Positions 1-8,032 are shown, numbered from the stretch's first letter. The stretch is 8,573 nt of DNA from Dichotomicrobium sp964650735 (GCA_964650735.1 CAZYUT010000092.1:1-8573); one strand, 5' to 3'. Program-made: numbers and translations. The notes: generated by a model not told the origin, from the letters alone.

Positions 1-1
1 C

Positions 2-835
2 CTCACTGCCGGCTTCCTGGGGATGATGTACTACTTCATTCCGAAACGCGCCGAGCGGCCGGTATATTCCTACCGCCTGTCGATCGTGCACTTCTGGGCG
101 CTGATCTTCCTCTATATTTGGGCCGGCCCGCACCACCTGCACTACACGGCCCTGCCCGACTGGGCGCAGACGCTGGGCATGACGTTCTCGGTGATGCTGT
201 GGATGCCCTCCTGGGGCGGCATGATCAACGGCCTGATGACGCTCTCCGGCGCCTGGGACAAGCTGCGCACCGACCCGGTGATCCGCATGCTGGTCGTTTC
301 GGTGGCCTTCTACGGCATGTCCACCTTCGAAGGCCCGCTGATGAGCGTGAAAGCGGTCAATTCGCTGTCGCACTACACCGACTGGACGATCGGACACGTG
401 CATTCCGGCGCGCTCGGCTGGGTCGGGATGATCAGCTTCGGCGCGCTCTACTGCCTGGTGCCGTGGCTGTGGAACCGGCAGGGCCTGTATTCACAGCGGC
501 TGGTCGAGTGGCACTTCTGGCTGTCGACCATCGGCATCCTGCTCTACATCACTTCGATGTGGGTGTCCGGCATCCTGCAGGGTTTGATGTGGCGCGCTTA
601 TGATGATCTCGGCTTCCTTCAGTACTCCTTCGTGGAGACGGTCGAGGCCATGCACCCGTTCTACATCATCCGCGCGATCGGCGGCACGATCTTCGCTGTC
701 GGCGCGCTGCTGATGGCCTACAACCTCTGGCGCACCGCGCGCGGCGATGTGCCCGTCGATGTCGCCGATCAGCCCGGCGTTGCCGCGGCCCCCGCCCTGC
801 GCGCAAAGGGCCCAGCAGCCGCGCCAGCCGAATAA
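2..835 (+). CDS. ccoN: cbb3-type cytochrome c oxidase subunit I (CcoN), C-terminal part
   Basis: Catalytic subunit of the high-affinity terminal oxidase in the inner membrane; it reduces O2 to water and pumps protons. Partial: the frame is open from base 2, so the 277 codons here are roughly the C-terminal half of a protein usually near 480-550 residues, and the true start lies off the left edge. Visible family landmarks are the His-His pair in GPHHLHY (codons at 131-136), which are CuB ligands; a Tyr six residues before it (codon 113-115), matching the His-crosslinked Tyr of cbb3 enzymes; the Glu in STFEGP (329-331), linked to proton transfer; and HVHSG (395-403), whose two His bind haem b3 and haem b. 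The first CuB His and the first haem b His are outside the window. About six hydrophobic helices are followed by an Ala/Pro-rich tail of about 35 residues. ccoO starts 12 bp after the stop. Identification is secure. Confidence 0.97.
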   Translation, partial: LTAGFLGMMYYFIPKRAERPVYSYRLSIVHFWALIFLYIWAGPHHLHYTALPDWAQTLGMTFSVMLWMPSWGGMINGLMTLSGAWDKLRTDPVIRMLVVSVAFYGMSTFEGPLMSVKAVNSLSHYTDWTIGHVHSGALGWVGMISFGALYCLVPWLWNRQGLYSQRLVEWHFWLSTIGILLYITSMWVSGILQGLMWRAYDDLGFLQYSFVETVEAMHPFYIIRAIGGTIFAVGALLMAYNLWRTARGDVPVDVADQPGVAAAPALRAKGPAAAPAE

Positions 836-847
836 GGGAGCGCGCAT

Positions 848-1579
848 ATGTGGAAGTGGCATCAACCCTTCGAGCGCAAGTCGCTGGTTCTGCTGATCGG
901 CATCCTGTTTGTCGTATCGCTTGGCGGCCTGATCGAGATCGCGCCGCTGTTCTGGCTGGGCTCGACAATCGAGAAGGTGCAGGGGATGCGCCCCTACACG
1001 CCGCTGGAACTGAGGGGCCGGGACATCTACATCCGCGAGGGCTGCTACGTCTGCCACAGCCAGATGATCCGCACCCTGCGCGATGAGGTCGAGCGCTACG
1101 GACACTACAGCCTGGCCGCGGAAAGCATGTACGATCATCCGTTCCAGTGGGGCTCGAAACGCACAGGTCCCGACCTGGCGCGCGTCGGCGGCAAATACTC
1201 CGATGCGTGGCACGTCGAGCACCTGAAGAACCCGCGCTCGCTGGTTCCGGAGTCGATTATGCCGGGATATCCGTTTCTCGCTGAACGCGAACTCGATTAC
1301 CGCGACATCGAGGACCGGCTAACAGCGCTCAGAATCGCAGGCGTGCCGTACTCCGATGAGATGATCGCGAATGCTGCGGCCGACTTGCGCGCGCAGGCCG
1401 ATCCGAACGCAACCGGCGCGGGCGCATTGCAGGAACGCTACCCGAAAACGCAGGCGCGCGATTTCGACGGCGACCCGGACCGGATTACCGAGATGGATGC
1501 CATGGTCGCCTATCTGCAGATGTTGGGAACGCTGGTCGATTTCACGACTTATGACGAGACCGGACCCAATCTGCGATAA
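848..1579 (+). CDS. ccoO: cbb3-type cytochrome c oxidase subunit II, mono-haem cytochrome c (CcoO)
   Basis: Membrane-anchored cytochrome c that passes electrons from CcoP to the CcoN haems on the periplasmic side. 243 residues, the usual family size. One uncleaved N-terminal membrane helix spans about residues 12-37. A single haem c site reads GCYVCH (C66, C69, H70), followed by SQMIRTLRDE, a strong CcoO signature. The sixth haem ligand is probably M138 in ESIMPGYPFL. The start is set by ATG at 848 with a good ribosome site, AAGGGAG at 834-840, which overlaps the ccoN stop; this makes translational coupling likely. The stop is 9 bp before the chosen ccoQ start. No defects seen. Confidence 0.97.
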   Translation: MWKWHQPFERKSLVLLIGILFVVSLGGLIEIAPLFWLGSTIEKVQGMRPYTPLELRGRDIYIREGCYVCHSQMIRTLRDEVERYGHYSLAAESMYDHPFQWGSKRTGPDLARVGGKYSDAWHVEHLKNPRSLVPESIMPGYPFLAERELDYRDIEDRLTALRIAGVPYSDEMIANAAADLRAQADPNATGAGALQERYPKTQARDFDGDPDRITEMDAMVAYLQMLGTLVDFTTYDETGPNLR

Positions 1580-1588
1580 GGCAATGTG

Positions 1589-1780
1589 ATGGATTACGAA
1601 ACGCTGGTCATGGTCACGCAGATCGCCGGTCTGATCCTGTTTGTCGGGCTGTTCGTGGCCGTTCTGATTTACGCCCTGTGGCCCGGCAACAGACAGCGCT
1701 TCGAGCGCGCCTCGAGGCTGCCGCTGGACCAGGACGACAGGCCGGAGCAAGACACGCAGCGAGGGGGCAATGGCGGATAA
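1589..1780 (+). CDS. ccoQ: cbb3-type oxidase small subunit IV (CcoQ/FixQ)
   Basis: Small single-helix subunit that stabilises the cbb3 complex, notably the attachment of CcoP. 63 residues from ATG 1589: a short N-terminus (MDYETL), one membrane helix at about residues 8-30, then the motif YALWPGNRQRFERASRLPL and a polar tail, which is typical of CcoQ. A GTG codon directly upstream at 1586 could also be read as a start, giving one more residue; ATG 1589 is preferred because AAGG at 1578-1581 lies 7 bp before it. Its last 11 bp overlap the start of ccoP, so the two are probably translated together. Confidence 0.92.
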   Translation: MDYETLVMVTQIAGLILFVGLFVAVLIYALWPGNRQRFERASRLPLDQDDRPEQDTQRGGNGG

Positions 1781-2642
1781 ACCCGAACTCGACGACGTGA
1801 CCGGGATCGAGACAACCGGACATGTCTGGGACGATGACCTGAAGGAGCTCAACAAGCCGCTCCCCAAATGGTGGGTCTACGTGTTCTATGTGACCATCAT
1901 CTGGTCCATCGGCTACTGGATCCTCTACCCGTCCTGGCCGCTAATCAGCTCCCACACCGAGGGCCTGCTCGGCTACAGCCAGCGCGCGACCGTGCGCAGC
2001 GAAATTCAGGAGGCCCGCGCCGCGCAGAGCGCGTTCACCGTGCAGATCGAGACGGCCGAACTGAGCGAAATCCGCAGCGAGCCCGAACTTCTGCGCTTCG
2101 CGATGGCTGGCGGCGAGGCCGCATTCGGCGACAACTGCGCGCCGTGCCACGGCAGCGGCGGACAGGGCTTCACCGGCTACCCGAACCTGAACGATGATAG
2201 CTGGATCTGGGGCGGCACGCTTGAGGACATCCACCAGACGATCCGTTACGGCATCCGGTCCGACCACATCGACACGCGCATAAGCCAGATGCCGCGCTTC
2301 GGCCTTGACGGCATATTGAGCGACGTCGAGATTAACGCTGCCGCGGAATATGTCCGCGCGCTCGGCGGGCTGGAGCACGACCAGCAGGCTGCCGAGCGGG
2401 GCGCAGAGATTTACGCGCAGCAATGCAGCTTCTGTCACGGCGACAACGGCAAGGGCATGCAGGAACTTGGGGCGCCCAACCTGACCGACGCCATCTGGCT
2501 TTACGGGGGCAGCAAGGATGCTATCGTAACGAGTATCCGGACCGGGCGCGGCGGGATGATGCCGCAGTTTGTCGGCCGGCTGGATGACGCGACGATCAAG
2601 AAGCTGGCGGTCTACGTGCACACGCTCGGCGGCGGTCAGTAG
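1770..2642 (+). CDS. ccoP: cbb3-type cytochrome c oxidase subunit III, di-haem cytochrome c (CcoP)
   Basis: Entry point for electrons from soluble or membrane cytochrome c into the oxidase. 290 residues. The N-terminus contains the CcoP-type sequence TGHVWDDDLKELNKPLPKWW, then one membrane helix at about 34-60 (WWVYVFYVTIIWSIGYW...). Two periplasmic cytochrome c domains follow: the first has CAPCH (C123, C126, H127) with M174 as likely axial ligand (SQMPRFG), and the second has CSFCH (C219, C222, H223) with M264 likely axial (GGMMPQF). Both haem sites are intact. ATG 1770 is preceded by GAGGGGG (1761-1767) inside the end of ccoQ. After the stop there are 48 bp before ccoG with no visible terminator, so read-through into the assembly genes is expected. 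Confidence 0.97.
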   Translation: MADKPELDDVTGIETTGHVWDDDLKELNKPLPKWWVYVFYVTIIWSIGYWILYPSWPLISSHTEGLLGYSQRATVRSEIQEARAAQSAFTVQIETAELSEIRSEPELLRFAMAGGEAAFGDNCAPCHGSGGQGFTGYPNLNDDSWIWGGTLEDIHQTIRYGIRSDHIDTRISQMPRFGLDGILSDVEINAAAEYVRALGGLEHDQQAAERGAEIYAQQCSFCHGDNGKGMQELGAPNLTDAIWLYGGSKDAIVTSIRTGRGGMMPQFVGRLDDATIKKLAVYVHTLGGGQ

Positions 2643-2690
2643 GCAGCCAGTGCTCGATGTCGCAGCCGCAGGGATGCAGGACGCTTAGAG

Positions 2691-4205
2691 ATGGCTGACG
2701 ATACCGCGATGTCGCACGCCGCCGGCGCATCCTCCAGACGCGAGGCCGCCCCCGGCGTGGAGCAGGTGAACGTCAAGGCGGTTAACACGGCGGAGGATCG
2801 CCAACTCTTCGCTTCGCGCCAGAAAGTCTACCCCAAGCTGACGCGCGGCTACTTCCGCAATGTCAAATGGGCGGTGATGGCCCTCGCGCTGGGGGTCTAC
2901 TACTTGTTGCCGTGGATACGCTGGGATCGCGGCCCGAACTTGCCAGACCAGGCGTTCCTTATCGATTTCGCCAACCAGCGCATCTACATGTTCTGGCTCG
3001 ATATCTGGGCGCAGGAACTTTACTTCATCACCGGGATCCTGGTGATCTCGGCGCTGGGATTGTTCCTCGTCACGGCTTATGCCGGGCGCGTCTGGTGCGG
3101 CTATGCCTGCCCGCAGACGGTCTGGACGGACCTGATGGTCGCGGTCGAGCGTTTCTGGCAAGGCGACCGCAACGCGCGCATGCGCCTCGACAAGAAGCCG
3201 TGGACATTCGACAAGATCTGGCGCAAGGCGGCGACCCATGCGAGCTGGCTGCTGATCGCGCTGGCCACCGGCGGGGCCTTCGTCTTCTATTTTCGCGACG
3301 CGCCAACCCTCGCGGTCGAGCTGGTCAACGGCACTGCGCCCGCGATTGCCTACATTTTCCTGGGAATCTTCACCGGCACAACCTATCTGCTTGGCGGCAT
3401 CGCCCGCGAGCAGGTCTGCATCTACATGTGCCCGTGGCCGCGCATCCAGGGCGCGATGTTTGACAGCGATTCCCTGCTCGTCACCTATCGCGCGCATCGC
3501 GGCGAGCCGCGCGGCCCCCACAAGAAAGGCGATACCTGGGAGGGCCGCGGCGATTGCATCGATTGTTACCAGTGCGTGGCCGTCTGCCCGACGGGCATCG
3601 ACATTCGCAACGGGCCACAGCTTGAGTGTATTCAGTGCGCGCTGTGCATCGACGCCTGCGACGCGGTCATGGATAAAGTCGGCCGGCCGCGCGGGCTGAT
3701 CGCCTATGACACGTTCCGCAACTTGGATGCGCAAAAGCGCGGCGAGAGCGCGCCGCCGCGGATGATACGTCCGCGCACGGTGCTCTATGCCGCCATGATT
3801 GCAGTTGTGCTCGCCGTCATGGGCGTTGGCCTCATGAACAAGACGGTGCTCGAGGCGAGCGTTCAACGCGATCGCAACCCGCTGTACATCCAGCTTTCGA
3901 ACGGTGATGTGCGCAACCGCTACACGGTCAAGATCCTCAACAAACTGTATGCGCCGCGCAGCTTCACATTGACGGCCCAGGGCCTGCCGGGCGCACAAAT
4001 CGACATCATCGGCTTCGAAGGCGCCGCCGCGCCGGAAATCGACGTGCCCGCCAGCGATCTGCGCGAGTTGCAGGTGCATCTCACGGTGCCGGCCGGCCAG
4101 CTTCCCGCGCTCGAGAATGTGTCGACGCCCTTCGAGATGGTTATCAACGACACTCAGTCAGAAACGCGCGATAGCGTAACAACGACCTTCCGGAGGCCGC
4201 AATGA
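2691..4205 (+). CDS. ccoG: cbb3 oxidase assembly protein CcoG (FixG), membrane polyferredoxin
   Basis: Inner-membrane iron-sulfur protein. Members of this family have been shown to reduce Cu(II) to Cu(I), supplying copper for cbb3 assembly. 504 residues with about five membrane helices (roughly 58-76, 110-132, 183-202, 215-237, 363-383). Membrane-proximal cysteine pairs lie in VWCGYACPQTVWTD (C136, C140) and QVCIYMCPWPR (C243, C247). A ferredoxin domain follows with two 4Fe-4S sets: C289, C292, C295, C299 and C313, C316, C319, C323. The last 120 or so residues form the Ig-like FixG C-terminal domain. All expected cysteines are present. ATG 2691 is chosen over the in-frame ATG at 2709 because an AGGA-type site at 2678-2681 fits the former and none fits the latter. 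The stop overlaps the ccoH start in an ATGA arrangement. Confidence 0.96.
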   Translation: MADDTAMSHAAGASSRREAAPGVEQVNVKAVNTAEDRQLFASRQKVYPKLTRGYFRNVKWAVMALALGVYYLLPWIRWDRGPNLPDQAFLIDFANQRIYMFWLDIWAQELYFITGILVISALGLFLVTAYAGRVWCGYACPQTVWTDLMVAVERFWQGDRNARMRLDKKPWTFDKIWRKAATHASWLLIALATGGAFVFYFRDAPTLAVELVNGTAPAIAYIFLGIFTGTTYLLGGIAREQVCIYMCPWPRIQGAMFDSDSLLVTYRAHRGEPRGPHKKGDTWEGRGDCIDCYQCVAVCPTGIDIRNGPQLECIQCALCIDACDAVMDKVGRPRGLIAYDTFRNLDAQKRGESAPPRMIRPRTVLYAAMIAVVLAVMGVGLMNKTVLEASVQRDRNPLYIQLSNGDVRNRYTVKILNKLYAPRSFTLTAQGLPGAQIDIIGFEGAAAPEIDVPASDLRELQVHLTVPAGQLPALENVSTPFEMVINDTQSETRDSVTTTFRRPQ

Positions 4206-4714
4206 CGTCCCGGTCTGCGCAAACCCGCCCGATCACCGGCCGCACTGTGCTGTTCATCCTGATGGGTTTTTTCGGCGTGATGTTCATTGTGAACGGCATC
4301 TTCACCTATTTTGCCGTAACCACCTTCAACGGGCTCGTCGCCGAGGGCTCATATCGCAAGGGGCTCGAATATGAAGGACGCCTTGCCGAGGAAGCCCGGC
4401 AGGAGCGCCTCGGCTGGACCGCAGATCTCCAGTTTGCCGGGCGCGGCGGCCAGCTTCGCTTCACCCTTGAGGAGGACGACGGGCGGCCAGTTTCGGGACG
4501 GCTCGTGCGTGTGCGCGTGGGCCGGCCGTCGACCGACAAGTTCGACCAGACTATCCTTCTGAGCGAAACCTCGCCGGGCGTCTACACCCAGGACGTTGAA
4601 CTGCCCGGCGCGGGCAATTGGCTGGCCTCGCTCGAAGTGCTCGAAGGCTATGACGAGGCAATGCCTGTCGTTTACAGGATGAAAAAACGGCTATGGCTGC
4701 AGCCGGGGACCTGA
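4202..4714 (+). CDS. ccoH: cbb3 oxidase assembly protein CcoH (FixH)
   Basis: Assembly and stability factor for cbb3 oxidase; in other bacteria it associates with early and late assembly intermediates. 170 residues, normal for the alphaproteobacterial FixH form. One N-terminal membrane helix covers about 15-38 (TVLFILMGFFGVMFIVNGIF), followed by the family signature TYFAVTTFNGLVAEGSYRKG and LEYEGRLAEEARQERLGW. The rest (about 72-165) is a periplasmic beta-rich domain with no cysteines. ATG 4202 overlaps the ccoG stop (ATGA) and has a near-perfect ribosome site, GGAGG at 4192-4196. The 3' end overlaps ccoI by 22 bp. Confidence 0.94.
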   Translation: MTSRSAQTRPITGRTVLFILMGFFGVMFIVNGIFTYFAVTTFNGLVAEGSYRKGLEYEGRLAEEARQERLGWTADLQFAGRGGQLRFTLEEDDGRPVSGRLVRVRVGRPSTDKFDQTILLSETSPGVYTQDVELPGAGNWLASLEVLEGYDEAMPVVYRMKKRLWLQPGT

Positions 4715-6930
4715 GCGCCGCCAGGGCGGACACGCTCGCGCCCGGTGCGCCGCCACATCCAGCGCCGGACGGCCCGGAACCCGCCCGCTTCGGCGTCGGC
4801 AGCGAAGACACTGTCACGCTGATCGTTGAGAACATGCATTGCGGCGGGTGCATGACCAAGGTGGAACGGTTGCTGAACGCGACGCCCGGCGTGCTCGGCG
4901 CGCGCGCCAACCTGACGGCCAAGCGCGTCACCGCAATCTTCGACACTGCCAAGACCTCGGCGCCCGCGCTCACGGACGCGCTCGCCAGCGCCGGTTTCAA
5001 CGCCGCCGAGCTGGCCGACGACGCGCCGCCGTCGCATGACGACAACCAGCTCTTGCGCGCCATGGCGGTGGCCGGCTTCGCCGCGGCCAATGTCATGCTG
5101 CTTTCGGTCTCGGTGTGGGCCGGCATCGCGCAGGACATGACGCCGGTGGTGCAGTCGTTCTTCCACTGGCTGTCAGCGCTGATCGCCCTGCCCGCGATCC
5201 TCTATTCCGGGCAACCCTTCTTCGCTTCAGCGCGCGACGCTCTCAAGGGGGGGCGTCTGAACATGGACGTGCCGATTTCACTGGCGATCCTGCTGGCCTC
5301 GTCAATGAGCCTCTATCAGACCATCCGCGGAACCGAGCAGGTCTATTTCGATGCGGCGATCACCCTGCTGTTCTTCCTGCTGATCGGACGCTTCCTCGAT
5401 CAGCGGATGCGCCGCCGCGCGAAGGGCGCGGCCGAGAACCTGATGGGGCTGCAGGCCGGCTACGCGACGGTGATAGGCGATGGCGCGCCGCGACAGGTTT
5501 CGACGCGGGCGCTTGCGCCCGGCATGACCGTGCTCATCGCCACCGGCGAACGGGTGCCTGCCGATGGGATCGTCCGCAAGGGCGCAAGCGAGATCGACGA
5601 GAGCCTCATCACCGGCGAAACGCTGCCACGCATGGCTGCGCCTGGCATGGAAATCCACGCCGGCACGCTCAATCTCGGCGCGCCGCTGGAGATGGAGGTG
5701 CGCGCCGCCGATGACAGCACGCTGCTCGCCGAAATCCGCAGGCTCATGGAAACCGCCGAGCAGGCCAAGGGCGCCTATGTCCGGTTGGCCGACCGCGCGG
5801 CGCGGATCTATGCGCCCTGGGTGCATATCTTCGGCGCGGCGACCTTCACCGGCTGGATGATCGCCGGGGCTAGCTGGGAAACCGCACTGACCTACGCGAT
5901 TGCGGTGCTGATCATCACCTGCCCTTGCGCGCTGGCGCTGGCGGTGCCGGCCGTGCAGGTGGTTGCGTCGGGACGGTTCTTTGCGAACGGCACGATCCTG
6001 AAGGCCGCTGACGGCTTTGAGCGGCTGGCCGAGGTCGATACGGTCATTCTTGACAAGACCGGAACGCTGACACTGGGCAAGCCGCAATTGGTCAACGGGG
6101 CGGAGATCGACGATGCTGCACTCACCGCAGCCGCTTCGCTCGCGCTGGCGAGCCGCCATCCTTACTCAAAAGCGATCGTGGCCGAGGCTGCGGCGCGCTG
6201 GCTGGCCGTCGCGCCCGCCGAGGATGTGCGCGAGTTTCCCGGCCAGGGACTTAGCGGCGCGGACGGAACACGGCTTGGCTCGGCCGCGTGGTGCGGACGG
6301 GAGGACGCGGACGCCGATGCCGCCGGACGCGTTTATCTGGCGCGGCCGGGCCAACGCGCGGTGATTTTGCGCTTCGAAGACCGGCTGCGGCCCGACGCGG
6401 CCGAGACCGTCGCGCAACTCAAGCAGGCCGGACTGGACGTGCGCATCCTCTCCGGGGACCGCGAGGCCGCAGTCGCGCAGGCGGCGCAAGCTGTAGCGAT
6501 TGACGACTGGCGCGCGGCGCAGCGCCCGGACGACAAGATCCGCCTGCTGGCAGAGCTGAAGGCCGGGGGGCGCAAGGTGCTGATGGTCGGCGATGGGCTG
6601 AACGACGCGCCCGCACTCGCGGCCGGCCACGCCTCGATGTCGCCGTCGAGCGCCGCGCATATCAGCCAGACGGCCGCCGACGCAATCTTCCAGGGCCAGC
6701 ATCTCCGGGCGGTGGTCGAAGCGATTGCGCTGGCGCGGCGCGCGAAGCGGACGGCGCTGCAGAATTTCGCGCTCGCCGCGGGCTATAACGCGATCTGCAT
6801 CCCGCTCGCTATGGCCGGTTACGTCACGCCGCTGATCGCCGCGGTCGCGATGTCAGCGTCTTCGATCGTCGTGACCAGCAACGCTGTGCGCCTGCGCGGC
6901 GCGCGGATTGCGCTGGAGCCAGAGGCGTGA
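4693..6930 (+). CDS. ccoI: copper-translocating P1B-type ATPase CcoI (FixI)
   Basis: Pumps Cu(I) out of the cytoplasm to supply the CuB centre of CcoN. 745 residues. After a Pro/Ala-rich leader (1-36) comes one HMA metal-binding domain with MHCGGC (C50, C53). Helices at about 122-145, 156-172, 193-209 and 219-236 precede the actuator loop with TGET (307-310). A helix pair at about 372-422 carries the CPC metal site (C410, P411, C412). The catalytic domain has DKTGTLT (phosphorylated Asp D454), the P1B HP dipeptide (H489, P490) and GDGLNDAP (633-640). Two last helices include MSASS (720-724), consistent with Cu(I) transport. All catalytic motifs are intact. ATG 4693 is the first start after the in-frame stop at 4651-4653; its ribosome site is weak (AGGA at 4676-4679, 13 bp away), so coupling to ccoH translation is likely. 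The position between ccoH and ccoS favours CcoI over a general CopA. Confidence 0.96.
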   Translation: MAAAGDLSAARADTLAPGAPPHPAPDGPEPARFGVGSEDTVTLIVENMHCGGCMTKVERLLNATPGVLGARANLTAKRVTAIFDTAKTSAPALTDALASAGFNAAELADDAPPSHDDNQLLRAMAVAGFAAANVMLLSVSVWAGIAQDMTPVVQSFFHWLSALIALPAILYSGQPFFASARDALKGGRLNMDVPISLAILLASSMSLYQTIRGTEQVYFDAAITLLFFLLIGRFLDQRMRRRAKGAAENLMGLQAGYATVIGDGAPRQVSTRALAPGMTVLIATGERVPADGIVRKGASEIDESLITGETLPRMAAPGMEIHAGTLNLGAPLEMEVRAADDSTLLAEIRRLMETAEQAKGAYVRLADRAARIYAPWVHIFGAATFTGWMIAGASWETALTYAIAVLIITCPCALALAVPAVQVVASGRFFANGTILKAADGFERLAEVDTVILDKTGTLTLGKPQLVNGAEIDDAALTAAASLALASRHPYSKAIVAEAAARWLAVAPAEDVREFPGQGLSGADGTRLGSAAWCGREDADADAAGRVYLARPGQRAVILRFEDRLRPDAAETVAQLKQAGLDVRILSGDREAAVAQAAQAVAIDDWRAAQRPDDKIRLLAELKAGGRKVLMVGDGLNDAPALAAGHASMSPSSAAHISQTAADAIFQGQHLRAVVEAIALARRAKRTALQNFALAAGYNAICIPLAMAGYVTPLIAAVAMSASSIVVTSNAVRLRGARIALEPEA

Positions 6931-7148
6931 CCGCGCTTGCCTGGCTAATACCTGCCGCGCTGTTTCTGGGATTGCTAGGCGTGCTCGCGTTCATGTGGGC
7001 GCTGCGCAGCGGCCAGTTCGAGGATCTGGACGGCGCGGCCTACCGCATCCTGGAGGATGACACGCCGGAAAAGGACGCCGCCGCCGAGGCCGACACGCCG
7101 CCATCAGAAACCGGCGACGAACGTCCGCCCCGCGATCACACCGGCTGA
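6927..7148 (+). CDS. ccoS: cbb3-type oxidase assembly protein CcoS
   Basis: Small membrane protein required in related bacteria for inserting haem b, haem b3 and CuB into CcoN. 73 residues: one N-terminal helix at about 4-26 (LAWLIPAALFLGLLGVLAFMWALRS) followed by the CcoS signature SGQFEDLDGAAYRILEDD (29-45). A polar, mostly acidic and Pro-rich tail of about 28 residues (46-73) follows, with no recognised motif. The start is GTG 6927, which overlaps the ccoI stop (GTGA); GGAG at 6915-6918, 8 bp before it, supports this. The last 13 bp overlap the end of the convergent DUF2189 gene, so no separate terminator can sit between the two. Confidence 0.93.
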   Translation: MTALAWLIPAALFLGLLGVLAFMWALRSGQFEDLDGAAYRILEDDTPEKDAAAEADTPPSETGDERPPRDHTG

Positions 7149-8032
7149 GCAGGGTCTTCCGGCCGGGCAGCAGGCTCCGGCGGCGGGCCGAGTCCGCTGT
7201 TCTGCGGCACAATCTCCCGGAAGGCGTGCCAGGTTGCGTGGCCGATCAGCGGGAAGGCGACCAGCAGCCCGATGAACAGAAGCGCGAAGCCCAGCGCCAT
7301 GATTACGCCGATCAGGATCGCCCACAACAGCATGACGCCGGGGTTGAGCGCCACCGCGCGCAGGCTCGTGACGATGGCCGTGACGACATCGACCTCCCGC
7401 GTCATCAGCATCGGCACCGACACCACGCTGCTCGCGAAGATGATCGCGGCGATCACCGCGCCGAGGAAGCTGCCGATGCTCAGCAGCACCAGTCCGCGCG
7501 GCTCCAGAAGCAGCGTCTGGATGAACTCCTGCACCGGCGGCATGGCTGTCGGCCCGAACACCAGCATGAACAGCAGCAGCGCGATCTCGACCCAGGCAAA
7601 AAACGCGATCATCAGCGCGACGCCCATGAAGGCAAGCTGGCCGGGCGACTGGATATTCACCAGGAGCGTGTCGCGCAGGGTGACCTCGTGCCCGCGCTCG
7701 ATCAGATCGCTCATCCGGTAAAGCCCGGCCGCGAGGATTGGCCCGACCAAGAGAAACCCGCCGGCCATCGGCAGGATCAGCGCCGGTACGCCCGCGGACC
7801 ACAAGCCCAGCAGGATCAGCACCGCGATCAGCGCGAACACCGCGCCATAGGCCAGGCTCAACAGCGGCGCGCGCGCCATGTCGCGCAGGCCTTTGCCGAG
7901 CCAGCGCCACGGCGCTTCCATTGGCACTTTGGCGATCGGGATGAGGCGGACATAGCCGACGCTGTCGCCGCCGAGCGGCTCGGTTGCGGCGGGTGCGCCC
8001 GGTGCCGGGCTGACGGCGTGCTCATGGGACAT
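7136..8032 (-). CDS. DUF2189-family integral membrane protein, function unknown
   Basis: 298 residues. The sequence PWRWLGKGLRDMARAPLLSL (41-60), then SLAYGAVFALI and GPILAAGLYRMSDLIERG, matches what I know of the DUF2189 family of bacterial membrane proteins, for which no function is established. Five to six hydrophobic segments are visible (about 57-79, 83-104, 132-160, 182-208, 233-262), with Pro/Ala-rich ends at both termini. There are no cysteines or metal-binding clusters. The frame is open upstream to 8332, but that part translates intergenic repeats. The start is placed at the ATG at 8032-8030, where MSHEHAVSP begins, with an AGG/GGAG ribosome site just upstream and a TATAAT box at 8106-8111. 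The gene is convergent with the cco operon and overlaps ccoS by 13 bp. A role in respiration or oxidase assembly would be a guess from position alone. Confidence 0.85.
   Translation of the reverse strand: MSHEHAVSPAPGAPAATEPLGGDSVGYVRLIPIAKVPMEAPWRWLGKGLRDMARAPLLSLAYGAVFALIAVLILLGLWSAGVPALILPMAGGFLLVGPILAAGLYRMSDLIERGHEVTLRDTLLVNIQSPGQLAFMGVALMIAFFAWVEIALLLFMLVFGPTAMPPVQEFIQTLLLEPRGLVLLSIGSFLGAVIAAIIFASSVVSVPMLMTREVDVVTAIVTSLRAVALNPGVMLLWAILIGVIMALGFALLFIGLLVAFPLIGHATWHAFREIVPQNSGLGPPPEPAARPEDPAQPV

Noticed and set aside
2643..2690. Possible separate promoter or FNR/FixK box before ccoG
   Set aside because: The 48-bp gap has no TTGAT-N4-ATCAA-like site, no clear -35/-10 pair and no hairpin; it looks like a plain operon spacer.
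2685..4079. Long open frame of 464 codons on the - strand opposite ccoG
   Set aside because: It is the antisense shadow of ccoG, whose motifs are unmistakable. Its translation has no recognisable domain and it has no ribosome site; long antisense frames are expected in high-GC genes.
5302..6159. Open frame of 285 codons on the - strand opposite ccoI
   Set aside because: Antisense shadow of the ATPase gene, with an Arg/Gly/His-rich composition unlike a natural protein.
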